NCBI GenBank assembly: GCA_035259385.1
Contig: DATFWL010000406.1
Location: 1 to 64,000 of the forward strand
Source: QHWK01 sp035259385
Lineage (GTDB): Bacteria > Acidobacteriota > Vicinamibacteria > Vicinamibacterales > CAVVIG01
Direction of reading: 5' to 3'
Length of the DNA: 64,000 nucleotides
Translations under genes and position numbers: made by a program
Notes under the pieces: model-generated
The model's database searches: none
What the model was told of the DNA's origin: nothing
The model's input: the letters and a program-made list of their open reading frames with translations, nothing else
Part shown: piece by piece, positions 38,510-46,947 of the stretch
How positions within the stretch are numbered: the stretch's first letter is position 1
Layout: every line of letters begins with the position of its first letter

Positions 38510-38719
38510 ATGTCCCCCGCTCGAACTCCGCCGGTGCCGCGGAGTCCGCAATCGTGCTCGCCGGTCTTCTGCCCCACGTGCGCGGCACTGCTCGCGTTTC
38601 GCGAGACCGTCGCCCGCGTGGGGACCGCTGCCCGAGACGAGGAACACTGGCACCGCTACGAGTGTTCGACATGCGGCTCCTATGACGTTCGGGTTACCCG
38701 CCGCGTCGACAGTCTCTAG
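38510..38719 (+). CDS. Small zinc-ribbon protein
   Basis: This 69-residue protein has two CxxC pairs, CPTC (residues 21-24) and CSTC (52-55), spaced as in a zinc ribbon, with HWHRYEC before the second pair. It resembles the ribbon at the end of the receiver protein at 39109. No strong Shine-Dalgarno precedes ATG 38510. Small zinc ribbons bind nucleic acid or protein partners; the role here is unknown. Confidence 0.7.
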   Translation: MSPARTPPVPRSPQSCSPVFCPTCAALLAFRETVARVGTAARDEEHWHRYECSTCGSYDVRVTRRVDSL

Positions 38720-38827
38720 GGCTTGCAGAACTGCGCAAAACCCCTAGCGCCGTTCCTGTACTCCCAATGTTCGCCCCCGGGGGGGTGTGGCAGATTTTGA
38801 GGCTGCGTGGTCGTCGAGTGCGCGTCG

Positions 38828-39034
38828 TTATTCGCCGGAGTCCGTTGTCGCGTCATGTGGATCGAACACCACTTCGATTCGACCGCGGATGCCGGGATCG
38901 TCGGCGGGATCGAAATCGATCCGCACGATGCGGCCGCAGGTTCGACATGTGGTGGTCACGCGACGCTCGCTGCTCCATCGCGCTGCGATGTCGTGGCTGC
39001 CACAGATCACGCACGATTTGACTGTGTACGCCAC
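38828..39034 (-). CDS. Small zinc-ribbon protein (minus strand)
   Basis: This 68-residue protein has two CxxC pairs, CVIC (residues 8-11) and CRTC (30-33), and a variable acidic tail. The GTG start at 39034 keeps the first pair near the N-terminus. It is opposite in direction to its neighbours and lies between two other ribbon-containing genes. I do not recognise a family. It is short, but the regular cysteine spacing argues for a real gene. Confidence 0.65.
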   Translation of the reverse strand: MAYTVKSCVICGSHDIAARWSSERRVTTTCRTCGRIVRIDFDPADDPGIRGRIEVVFDPHDATTDSGE

Positions 39035-39108
39035 GTCAGCGGCACTGTATCACGCCGTTGACATGCGATGCTGTTGTCGCGGCGCCGCCGCGCTGCAGGC
39101 AGGATCCC

Positions 39109-39813
39109 ATGGAGCCCTCCGATACAACGCACGCGCCGGGTTCGCACACAGTTCGCGTGCTCGTAGCGGAACCGGACGCGTCGGCGCGGCGCCTGTACGT
39201 AGACGCGTTGCGTCCCCTTGGATGTGATGCGATCGAAGCGGCGGACGGCCGCGAAGCGCTGGTCGAGGCGCTCGTGCGCCGTCCTTCGGTTATCGTGATC
39301 GAGAGTCGGCTGCCACTGGTCAACGGCCCCGCGCTGTGCGAGATTCTGCGCCGCGATTCGCAGACGTGCACCGTACCGATCGTGGTGATCGCCCCTGACT
39401 CCGGAGCAGCCGACGCCGAGCGGGTCAGGCGCGCCGGCGCGACGTTGGTGCTGACCAAGCCGGTCGCCGCCGACAGGCTGGCGCTCGAAGTTCAGCGCCT
39501 GTCCGCGTCCGGCCCGGTGGCGCCCTCCGTCCTCGTGCCTGCGCCGGCGCTGAGCGAGCCGCCGCCTCCCGCACGCCGCAAGCGCATCGCGAACTCGAAG
39601 GCCCACGTGCGCTACACGACGACTACTCCGCCGGAAGTGCCGCCGGCGCTGCGCTGTCCAAGCTGCGATGGTCCGCTGCTGTACGAGCGCAGCCACCTCG
39701 GCGGCGTCAACGCCCGCCAGCCGGAACAGTGGGACGACTACCTGTGCCCGTCCTGCGGCACCTTCGAGTACCGCCATCGGACGCGGCGTCTTCGCGAGCT
39801 CGGGCAGCGCTGA
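39109..39813 (+). CDS. Receiver-like domain with C-terminal zinc ribbon
   Basis: This 234-residue protein starts with a receiver-like fold (VRVLVAEPDASARRLYVDAL, LTKPVA with the conserved Lys). At the position of the phosphorylated Asp it has Glu (VIVIESRLP, Glu65), a change that often mimics the phosphorylated state. After a Pro-rich linker (about residues 145-180) comes a zinc ribbon, CPSC...CPSC. ATG 39109 is chosen because the receiver begins shortly after it. It may act as a fixed-state signalling adaptor (inference). Confidence 0.82.
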   Translation: MEPSDTTHAPGSHTVRVLVAEPDASARRLYVDALRPLGCDAIEAADGREALVEALVRRPSVIVIESRLPLVNGPALCEILRRDSQTCTVPIVVIAPDSGAADAERVRRAGATLVLTKPVAADRLALEVQRLSASGPVAPSVLVPAPALSEPPPPARRKRIANSKAHVRYTTTTPPEVPPALRCPSCDGPLLYERSHLGGVNARQPEQWDDYLCPSCGTFEYRHRTRRLRELGQR

Positions 39814-39835
39814 TCCCGTCGAAAAGGAGGATGCG

Positions 39836-40060
39836 ATGGCCAACGAGGAACTGCTCCGCGATTGGCTCCGTCGGATTCAGTCGGAGTTCTTCGAGATGCC
39901 CGGGTTGCGCCTCACGAAGCCGCAGGCGCGGCGGCTCTGGTCGCTCGATCCTCAGTTTTGCGACAGCTTGCTCGACACACTCGTATCCACGCACGTCCTC
40001 GAAAAAGGACCACAGGGCGTCTACGTCCTCGCTGGCAAAACCGAACGCCGCCGTGCCTGA
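39836..40060 (+). CDS. Small winged-helix-like protein (paralog of 28772)
   Basis: This 74-residue protein has a very strong ribosome site, AAAAGGAGG five bases before ATG 39836. It shares the layout of the protein at 28772: RIQSEFFEMPG near the start, LLDTLVSTHVLEKGPQGVYV near the end and an LAG close. It lies 22 bp after the receiver-zinc-ribbon gene and is probably co-transcribed. The function is unknown; a small DNA- or protein-binding adaptor is a guess. Confidence 0.75.
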   Translation: MANEELLRDWLRRIQSEFFEMPGLRLTKPQARRLWSLDPQFCDSLLDTLVSTHVLEKGPQGVYVLAGKTERRRA

Positions 40061-40125
40061 CGCGTTGTGGCCATATCGAAGTCGCGCGAAGAATTCTGAA
40101 ACGCCCTTCGAGTCCTGACGAAACG

Positions 40126-41559
40126 CTAATCGAGCTCGAACGCCAGGAACACGATCTGTCCGTTGCGTTCGATCTGCAGGACCACCGGGCGGTGCGGGGC
40201 GAGCGCGCCGGCGGCGGCGCGCAACTCCGCGACCGATGCGACCGGCGTGCCGTTGATCGCGTAGATCGTGTCGCCCGCCGCAAGGCCGGTGTCCGCGGAG
40301 TCGCTGGTGTCCGGCGTCCGGCCGACGACGATCACGCCCGACGGCGTTCGCAGGGCGGTCGTCATCCCCGCGGTCTCGGCGGTGAGGTCCACGCCGAGGA
40401 TCCCGAGTTGTGGCACCAGGCTGCGCCGCGGATCGATGCGATCGGTGAGCCGGTCGAAGTCGTGCGCGCGCTCGACGACCGTGACGTCGGTGGTGAAGTC
40501 GCCGTCGGCGCGCCGGACCTTGAAGCGCACCACGTCGCCGGCGCTGCGCGTGAACAGCAGAAAGGCGAGCCGCGGCACGCTCGCGATCGGTTCGCCGTCG
40601 ACCGCGACGACGATGTCCTCCAGCCGCAGGCCGGCGCGCGCGGCGGGACTGTCCGGCTGGACGTCCGAGATCATCGCGCCCCAGTCCTGTGGAAGGCTCA
40701 ACCCGCCGGCGAGCGTCGGCGTGATCGTCTGCAGCAGGATCCCGACCTCGCCGCGATGGAGGTGGCCGTAGCGACGCAGCTTCTGGTAGGCCATGCCGAC
40801 GAGCGCGCTCGGAATCGCGAAGCCCGGTCCCTGGGTTCCATCGGTATCGGAGAGGATGAAGGTGTTGATGCCGACGATCCGGCCGTCGATGTCGACGAGC
40901 GGGCCGCCGCTGTTGCCGTGATTGATCGGCGCATCGGTCTGCACGTAGACGAGCGGGTTGTCGACGTCCGGCTGCCGCGCCACCGCGCTCACCACGCCCA
41001 TCGTCACCGAGTTTCGCAGTCCTTCGGGACTGCCGAACGCGAACACGAGCTGTCCCTGTCGGACGGCGTCGTAGTCGGCGAGCGGCAGCGCCGGCGGCGA
41101 CACGGCGTCGTCTATTTTCAGCAGCGCCAGATCCAGTTCTTTCGCGATGCCGACGATCGACGCCTCGACCCGCCGTCCCTGCGACGCGAGATGCGCCGCG
41201 GCGCCGCCGTCCTCTCCCTGTCCGGGCAGCACCACTTCAACGCGCCGCGCGTTGGCGACGACGTGCGCGTTGGTCATGATGTAGCCGCCGGCGTCGACGA
41301 CGACGCCCGATCCCATGCTGCGTTGGCGGCCGATCACGAGGTCGGTATCGGCGCGATCGGTGCGTTGCACCGGCCCGTAACTCGTGACGAGGATCTGCAC
41401 GACGCTGTGCGAGACGCGCTGCACGAGCGCGGCGACCGACCCGTTGAGCAGATGCAGCGGATCGTGGTCCGCGGGCGTCTGGGCACGAGCCGGCGGCGCG
41501 GCGAGAGGAATCAGAGCGACGATCAGGAAGGCAATCCGGCGGGACGCAGTCTGTGGCAT
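40126..41559 (-). CDS. HtrA/DegP-family periplasmic serine protease
   Basis: This 477-residue protein has a signal peptide ending APPARAQ (about residues 1-29), a trypsin-like domain with catalytic His (TNAHVV), Asp (DLALLK) and Ser (GNSGGP), and two PDZ domains (GLRLEDIVVAVDGEP; GLAAGDTIYAINGTP). HtrA proteases degrade or refold damaged periplasmic proteins. ATG 41559 gives a clean signal peptide, whereas a longer frame upstream does not. It is divergent from the OmpR-type regulator at 41709 with a 149-bp gap, which suggests an envelope-stress module. Confidence 0.93.
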   Translation of the reverse strand: MPQTASRRIAFLIVALIPLAAPPARAQTPADHDPLHLLNGSVAALVQRVSHSVVQILVTSYGPVQRTDRADTDLVIGRQRSMGSGVVVDAGGYIMTNAHVVANARRVEVVLPGQGEDGGAAAHLASQGRRVEASIVGIAKELDLALLKIDDAVSPPALPLADYDAVRQGQLVFAFGSPEGLRNSVTMGVVSAVARQPDVDNPLVYVQTDAPINHGNSGGPLVDIDGRIVGINTFILSDTDGTQGPGFAIPSALVGMAYQKLRRYGHLHRGEVGILLQTITPTLAGGLSLPQDWGAMISDVQPDSPAARAGLRLEDIVVAVDGEPIASVPRLAFLLFTRSAGDVVRFKVRRADGDFTTDVTVVERAHDFDRLTDRIDPRRSLVPQLGILGVDLTAETAGMTTALRTPSGVIVVGRTPDTSDSADTGLAAGDTIYAINGTPVASVAELRAAAGALAPHRPVVLQIERNGQIVFLAFELD

Positions 41560-41708
41560 ATCTCTCCCGGTCGCGGAGGAGGCGCTGGCGCTGCGCTTGC
41601 AGTTCTCTCCGCGTCTTCGTTGGTAAGACGCTGAAAACGTGACAGGAATGTGGCGAAGGCTTGACATTCCTGGTCCGGCGACCGTCCTCATCAAGCTGCA
41701 GGTGTCTG

Positions 41709-42461
41709 ATGCAGGGGACAGTGACAAAGACAAACGTCGACGCATCAGCGGGTGCGCCAGCCCGCCGGCTCCTCGTCGTGGAAGACGAAGCGCCGATTCG
41801 CGAGCTGCTGCGACTGCACCTCGCGCTCGCCGGGTTCGCGGTCGACGACATCAGCGACGGTGGGCAGGCGCTGGATCGGCTGCGGGTGGAGCGCTACGAC
41901 CTCGTCGTGCTCGACCTGATGCTGCCCGGTCTCGACGGCATCACACTCTGCCGCGCGGTGCGCGCGCAGGGCGCGAACGTGGCGACGCCGATTCTGATGG
42001 TCACGGCGCGCGACACCGAGTCGGACAAGGTGCTCGGCCTCGAGAGCGGCGCCGACGACTACCTGGCGAAGCCGTTCGGGATCCGCGAGCTGCTCGCGCG
42101 CGTCGGCGCGATCCTGCGGCGCCGCGTTCGCGCGGAGCATGCGGGCGATCCGTCCAGGCGGGTGCAGTCGCGATATGTCGCGCTCGACGCCGACCGGCGG
42201 CAGGCGAGCGTGCGCGGGACGCCGGTCGAGCTCACCAAGCAGGAATTCGACCTGCTCTACCTGCTCGCGTCGCGGCCGGGGATCGTGTTCAGCCGCGCGG
42301 CGCTGCTGTCGAAGGTGTGGAGCGACGATGTCTACGTGACCGAGCGCACGGTGGACACCGTGATCAGCCGCCTGCGCCGGAAGATCGAGCGTGACGGCCA
42401 GGATCCCGAGATGATCCTCACCGCCTGGGGCGTCGGCTACAAGTTCGTGGACAGCGACTGA
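41709..42461 (+). CDS. OmpR-family response regulator
   Basis: This 250-residue regulator has a receiver (RLLVVEDEAPIRELLRLHLA, phospho-Asp in VVLDLMLPGLDG, Lys in LAKPFG) and an OmpR winged helix (ELTKQEFDLLYLL, RTVDTVISRLRRKIE). ATG 41709 starts a ~25-residue Ala-rich leader before the receiver. The kinase gene at 42437 runs towards it and the coding ends overlap by 25 bp, an unusual arrangement for a two-component pair. The HtrA gene lies upstream in divergence. Confidence 0.93.
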   Translation: MQGTVTKTNVDASAGAPARRLLVVEDEAPIRELLRLHLALAGFAVDDISDGGQALDRLRVERYDLVVLDLMLPGLDGITLCRAVRAQGANVATPILMVTARDTESDKVLGLESGADDYLAKPFGIRELLARVGAILRRRVRAEHAGDPSRRVQSRYVALDADRRQASVRGTPVELTKQEFDLLYLLASRPGIVFSRAALLSKVWSDDVYVTERTVDTVISRLRRKIERDGQDPEMILTAWGVGYKFVDSD

Positions 42462-43915
42462 GCGACCTGATCCAGGCTCTGCGGCAGCGACACCGTAAAG
42501 ACCGTGCGGCCCGGCGCGCTCGCGACCTCGATCGTGCCGCGATGCCGATCGACGATCGCCTTCGCGATCGAGAGACCCAGGCCGCTGCGTGCCGAGGTGC
42601 TGGCGCGTGCCGCGTCCACCTTGTAGAAGCGCTCGAACACGAACGGCAGATGCTCCGGCGCAATGCCCTCGCCCGAGTCCTCGACCTGAATCACCGCCGC
42701 GGCATCTCTCACGCGCGCGGACAGCTGGATCGACCCGCCCGACGGCGTGTGCCGGAGGGCATTCGCGGTCAGGTTCTCGATCACCTGTTCGAGGCGTTCC
42801 GGATCCGCGACGATCTGATCGGCGTCGTCCGGGACCGCCAGGCCGACATCGACGTGGCGGACCTGCGCCTCGCGCTCGTGCCGCTGCACGACGTGCTCGA
42901 ACAGCCGCCGCAGCGAGAACAGCCGCACCTCGAGCGCGCCGAAGTCGTTCTCGAGTCGAGCGAGATCGAGCAGGTCCTGCACGATCCGATCGAGCCGGAG
43001 CGTCTCGCGCTCGATCGTGGCCAGATAGCGATCGCGAGCAGCGATGTCGAGCTCGACGCCGGCCATGCGCAGCGTTTCCAGGTAGCCGCGCATCGCGGTC
43101 AGCGGCGTCTTCAGCTCGTGCGAGACATCTGCCAGCATCTGCCGCCGCAGCCGATCGGAGGTCCGCAGCGCCTCGCTCCTGATCGTCAACTCCGCGGCCA
43201 TCCTGTTGAAGGCGTGCGCGACGCGCGCGATCTCGTCCCCGCCGACCTCCGGGGCGCGTGCCGACAGATCTCCGGATCCAAGCCGCTCCGTGGCGCGCTC
43301 GAGGCTCTGCAGCTTCCGCCGCGCCGGCGCGAAGATCAGCGCGGCGGCGATCGTCGTGCCGATGACGAGCACGATCGTTCCGGGCAGCGACAGGATCCGC
43401 GTGAGGTCGCGGACGAACGGACTGCCGGGCGGCGCCATCGGCGGGAGGATCACCATGCCGCGCAGTTCACCGTCGACCTGGATGGGCGCGGTGACCGAGG
43501 GCGGGCCCTCGATGCGCGGCTCATTCGCGGCGTCGAAGGTGCGTCCATCGAGCGCGGCCTCGATCGAGACGCGCACGGCGTCCGACAGCTCGCCGGCGCC
43601 GTTCGAGGCGACGCGTCCGCCCTTCAGCATCACGAACAGCGGCCGCGCGCTTCGGTACTGACTGCGGAGGTAGGTGTCGATGTCGAGATGCGGATCGTCG
43701 GCGAGCGCCGAGCCGACGTCGGCGGCCAGGATGGCGGCGAGGTTGTTGGGCGGCCGGCCGGGAAACGCCGGCGCCGCCGTGCGCGCCATCATCAGGCCGA
43801 AGATCGCGTTCTGCGCCAGCACGACGGCGACGACGAACACGACGAAGACGAAGCCGATGCGGAAGTAGACGCTGCGGTACCAGCGAACCGCGGGCATCGG
43901 CTCTGGTGCGGCCAT
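42437..43915 (-). CDS. Membrane sensor histidine kinase
   Basis: This 492-residue protein has two membrane segments (about residues 15-37 and 178-200) enclosing a ~140-residue periplasmic sensor, then HAMP (RLGSGDLSARAPEVGGDEIA), HisKA with H-box DVSHELKTPLTAMRGYLETL, and an ATPase with ENLTANALRHTP and SGLGLSIAKAIV. ATG 43915 is preferred; a start at 43942 would add nine residues. It is convergent with the OmpR-type regulator at 41709, its likely partner. Confidence 0.93.
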   Translation of the reverse strand: MAAPEPMPAVRWYRSVYFRIGFVFVVFVVAVVLAQNAIFGLMMARTAAPAFPGRPPNNLAAILAADVGSALADDPHLDIDTYLRSQYRSARPLFVMLKGGRVASNGAGELSDAVRVSIEAALDGRTFDAANEPRIEGPPSVTAPIQVDGELRGMVILPPMAPPGSPFVRDLTRILSLPGTIVLVIGTTIAAALIFAPARRKLQSLERATERLGSGDLSARAPEVGGDEIARVAHAFNRMAAELTIRSEALRTSDRLRRQMLADVSHELKTPLTAMRGYLETLRMAGVELDIAARDRYLATIERETLRLDRIVQDLLDLARLENDFGALEVRLFSLRRLFEHVVQRHEREAQVRHVDVGLAVPDDADQIVADPERLEQVIENLTANALRHTPSGGSIQLSARVRDAAAVIQVEDSGEGIAPEHLPFVFERFYKVDAARASTSARSGLGLSIAKAIVDRHRGTIEVASAPGRTVFTVSLPQSLDQVAQSLSTNL

Positions 43916-44004
43916 GACGCCATTATGCGGCGCGATCGCCATGCGAGACCGGGGCTGCATTCTTTTCAAGGCTTCGCCACATGTTTGACACACTCCGATC
44001 GCTC

Positions 44005-44024
44005 GCTGAAGCCTTCGCGCGACG
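44005..44024. repeat. 20-bp dispersed repeat (family G, copy 2)
   Basis: GCTGAAGCCTTCGCGCGACG is an exact match to 29747-29766. Here it is followed within 10 bp by a CCACGAAGACACGAAG hairpin. Confidence 0.75.
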
Positions 44025-44033
44025 GTCTAGATC

Positions 44034-44089
44034 CGCCACGAAGACACGAAGATGAACTCGTACGAAGAGGCGCTGTGCCTGCGTGGCGG
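44034..44089. repeat. CCACGAAGACACGAAG-type hairpin (family B, copy 2)
   Basis: CCGCCACG (44034-44041), followed by AAGACACGAAG, faces CGTGGCGG (44082-44089), giving a perfect 8-bp terminal stem with a long interior. Confidence 0.65.
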
Positions 44090-44169
44090 CCGCTTGGTTT
44101 CACCGTGCCACGATCGTTTCAACATGCGCCAACACTTCTGTGACACTCGCCGGTCAGACTGAGCGGGCC

Positions 44170-44862
44170 ATGCACACACACAAGATCGGACGGCGCGAGG
44201 CGCTCACGTTGATCGGCGCGGCCGGCGCCGCGGCAGCGTTCGGCTGCAGCAACCCGGTCACCTCGCCGTCGACCACGAGCACGACGACAGATCCGGCTTC
44301 GACGAACGCCTCCTGTGCGGTGACGCCCGGCGAGACCGCCGGCCCGTTCCCGTCGGTGACCAGCCTGGTCCGGAGCGACATTCGCGAGGATCGTCAGGGT
44401 GTCCCGCTGACGCTCACCATCAAAGTCGTCAACTCGAGCGCCGGCTGCGCGGCGGTGGCCGGCGCCAGCGTCGAGGTCTGGCACGCCGACGTCGCGGGCA
44501 ACTACTCGGAATACTCGTCAGAGGCGTCGAGGACCTATCTACGCGGCATCCAGACCACCGACACCAGCGGGCAGGTGGTCTTCACCACGATTTATCCCGG
44601 CTGGTACCAGGGGCGTGCGACGCACATTCACGTGGAGGTGAAGACCAACGGCGTCTCGCGGAAGGTGACGCAGATGGCGTTTCCGGAGAGCGTGAACAAC
44701 ACGGTGTACGTCAGCGGCGTCTACGCCTCGCGCGGCAGCAACCCGACGTCGAATGCCGCGGACATGATCTTCAGCGACAGCCTGGCGTCGGAGCTGGTGA
44801 CGCCGACCGGTTCGCCGGCGACAGGGTATTCGGTCACATTCCAGGTCGGGATCGCGGCGTAG
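44170..44862 (+). CDS. Tat-exported intradiol dioxygenase-like protein
   Basis: This 230-residue protein has a twin-arginine signal (GRREALTLIGAAGAAAAFGC) that may end in a lipoprotein-like Cys, then a Thr/Ser-rich linker. The C-terminal ~150 residues resemble intradiol ring-cleavage dioxygenases: PGETAGPFP, VEVWHADVAGNYSEY and IYPGWYQGRATHIHVEV, which hold Tyr and His residues typical of the iron site. It would act outside the inner membrane on an unknown aromatic compound. ATG 44170 gives the Tat signal at the N-terminus. Confidence 0.88.
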   Translation: MHTHKIGRREALTLIGAAGAAAAFGCSNPVTSPSTTSTTTDPASTNASCAVTPGETAGPFPSVTSLVRSDIREDRQGVPLTLTIKVVNSSAGCAAVAGASVEVWHADVAGNYSEYSSEASRTYLRGIQTTDTSGQVVFTTIYPGWYQGRATHIHVEVKTNGVSRKVTQMAFPESVNNTVYVSGVYASRGSNPTSNAADMIFSDSLASELVTPTGSPATGYSVTFQVGIAA

Positions 44863-44905
44863 CGCCGCGGACCACGCAGCGCGACAGCACTGAAGGTCCC
44901 GGCTG

Positions 44906-46249
44906 CTAGGGCGTGGCCGGCGACCCGCGCAGCCGCTCGAACACGGTCATCGACGCGCGCTCGGCGCTCTCGGCGCGCCCCATCGCCGACAGGTTCGATC
45001 GGAACCGCGCCTCCGCCTGAAGACGCGACTGGCCGGACGACAGCGGGTCCGCGCCCTTGCGCGGCGTCGCGTTCGACTTGCGGACGGCGTCGGCGCGCAG
45101 CCGCCATGCCTCGCAGCGCAACCGCAGGTAATCGCGCGCGTCGCTGACCAGGTGCTCGTGCTCGGGCGGCACGTGCCTGAGCGCGGCAAGCCGGGCATCG
45201 ATCGCCTTGAGCTCCGAGACGTTGGTGCCGTCGGCGACGCGCGCCAGCGTCTCCGCCGTGGCGCGCCCTTTCGCGAAGGCGTCGTAGGTCGCCTGATAGG
45301 TCTTCGTCGTGTGCTCTTCAGCAGCGAGGACGCGCGCGATCTCCGGCTTCACGTCGGCGATGTTTCGCAGCGGAAAGGCGAGCGCGGCGGCGGCGGTGGC
45401 GGAGATGGCGGCAGCGATGCCCACGCGGCGCGGCGTCGGCCTCCGATCGATGCGCAGCGGCGCCAGCATCACGCCGTAGGCGAGGCCGGCGGCGAAGCCC
45501 CAGAATTCGCCGGTGGAGACGAGGATCGTGTAGAGAAGGAACAGCGCGCCGCCGATGCCGAGCTTCTTCAGGGCCGCCAGCGGAATCGGCACATCCTTTT
45601 CCGCGCCGGGCTCGGCAGTCTCGACGTTCTCGCCGGTCTCCCCTCTCCGGCGATCGAGCAACTCGCACACCTGCTGCGTGATCACGACCGCGGCCAGCAG
45701 CCCGTAGAGGCCGAATGCTGCGCCCGACGCCGAGACGGTGACGTCGATCGGCTGCGACGCCACGTTGGCGAGCCCGGCCGCGACGCCCGCAGAGAGGTAG
45801 ACCGCAGCGGGCACCAGCCGTCCTACGAGCCGCTCGAGCAACGCGCCGACCTGCGCGACCACGAGGACGTTCACGATCAGCTGCAGGACGCTTGCGTTGA
45901 CGAAGCACGCCGTCACCAGGCGCCACCACTCGCCGTTGGTCGTCAACGTGCCGACGTTCGCGCCCCAGCGGATCAGCGCGCCCGGATCCCCCATGGGCGC
46001 CGCACCGAACAGCAGGCCGGCGCCGACGAGCACACCGATCGACGCCCCGGCCCAGGCGACGAAGGCAAACGGCGTCCGCGCGCGGAGCGCCGCGTAGAAC
46101 TCGTCGACGTCCTCATCGCGGCGGGTGGCGATCGCTCTGGCGATCGCGAGGCGACCGGCCGCGTACTTCAGAAACCGTTCACGCTCGGCCGGCGTTGCGG
46201 CGCGGTACGCAAGTCCAGCGACGACGATGAGAGCGATGAGCAGGCCCAC
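44906..46249 (-). CDS. Rhomboid-family membrane protein lacking usual histidine
   Basis: This 447-residue inner-membrane protein has a rhomboid core of about six hydrophobic segments with the Ser motif SASGAAFGLYG. The segment that normally carries the catalytic His (usual AHxGGxxxG) reads FWGFAAGLAYGVML and has no His, and the earlier HxxxN motif reads QLIVN. An extended cytoplasmic or periplasmic C-terminus follows. The GTG start at 46249 begins a short N-terminal helix. It may be an inactive rhomboid used for binding (inference). Confidence 0.82.
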   Translation of the reverse strand: MGLLIALIVVAGLAYRAATPAERERFLKYAAGRLAIARAIATRRDEDVDEFYAALRARTPFAFVAWAGASIGVLVGAGLLFGAAPMGDPGALIRWGANVGTLTTNGEWWRLVTACFVNASVLQLIVNVLVVAQVGALLERLVGRLVPAAVYLSAGVAAGLANVASQPIDVTVSASGAAFGLYGLLAAVVITQQVCELLDRRRGETGENVETAEPGAEKDVPIPLAALKKLGIGGALFLLYTILVSTGEFWGFAAGLAYGVMLAPLRIDRRPTPRRVGIAAAISATAAAALAFPLRNIADVKPEIARVLAAEEHTTKTYQATYDAFAKGRATAETLARVADGTNVSELKAIDARLAALRHVPPEHEHLVSDARDYLRLRCEAWRLRADAVRKSNATPRKGADPLSSGQSRLQAEARFRSNLSAMGRAESAERASMTVFERLRGSPATP

Positions 46250-46389
46250 GCCCGGGGATGGTCAAGTTGCATGCCAACCGATCCGCTGAATTACGCCGCT
46301 TTCAGGAGAGATTCGAGCCGCGCGGCGCCGTGCGATGACAATCCCGGAGGATCGATGGCGCTTTCTGTAGGAAGGCCGGCCGATCGGCG

Positions 46390-46608
46390 TCAGGTCGTTT
46401 CGCTCGGCGCGACGATCGGCCCCGGGGGCGGTTCATGACAGATACCCGCGATCGCCTGCTGTTCGCTCAGGTGGACGCCAAGCTCATGGCGCCGCTCCCG
46501 GCAGTGCGCGCCGCGCGTCTCGATCACGCGCGTGTGCGCGACATGTGTCTCGGGGTGACAGGAGACGTAAAGGCTGCAGCCGCATCGAAGCGTGATCGTG
46601 TAGGACAT
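46390..46608 (-). CDS. Small Cys/His-rich protein
   Basis: This 72-residue protein has RCGCSLYVSCHP near the N-terminus and further Cys and His residues (RGAHCRERRHELG), suggesting metal binding. GAGG lies six bases before ATG 46608, supporting this start and this strand over the overlapping plus-strand frame. I do not recognise the family. Confidence 0.6.
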   Translation of the reverse strand: MSYTITLRCGCSLYVSCHPETHVAHTRVIETRGAHCRERRHELGVHLSEQQAIAGICHEPPPGPIVAPSETT

Positions 46609-46947
46609 CAGGCGCCTCGTTACTGGCGGCGGTATCCGCCTTCGGACAGCGGTCGTGTCCGCGCGCGCGACCGGACCGGATATCACATGATGGAGATCTT
46701 CGGTCACGTCACCGCAACGCGTCGGTAACTGCCGAGTAAAACCGTTCGGGCGCACAGGACGGCACCTGATGCGACACACGAGCGTCACAGAGGCACGCGA
46801 TCATCGCGTCAATCGCCATGCGCTGCCAGGCGCGACCGCTGCGCCGCGGCGGATCCTCCGGCGTCACGGCTGTATGACAACTGTGTGACCGTGCGGTAAC
46901 GCGTGTCCCGGTGCTTGGTTTGCACCTGTGCCGGACGCGAGGTGTTC
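46609..46947. other. Intergenic region without recognised genes
   Basis: This 339-bp gap between divergent genes contains no convincing reading frame, RNA gene or strong hairpin. It should hold the promoters of both flanking genes, but I cannot point to clear boxes. Confidence 0.5.

Noticed and set aside
46435..46728. Plus-strand frame overlapping the Cys/His-rich small gene
   Set aside because: It has no ribosome site or motif. The minus-strand frame has both a GAGG site and regular Cys/His residues.
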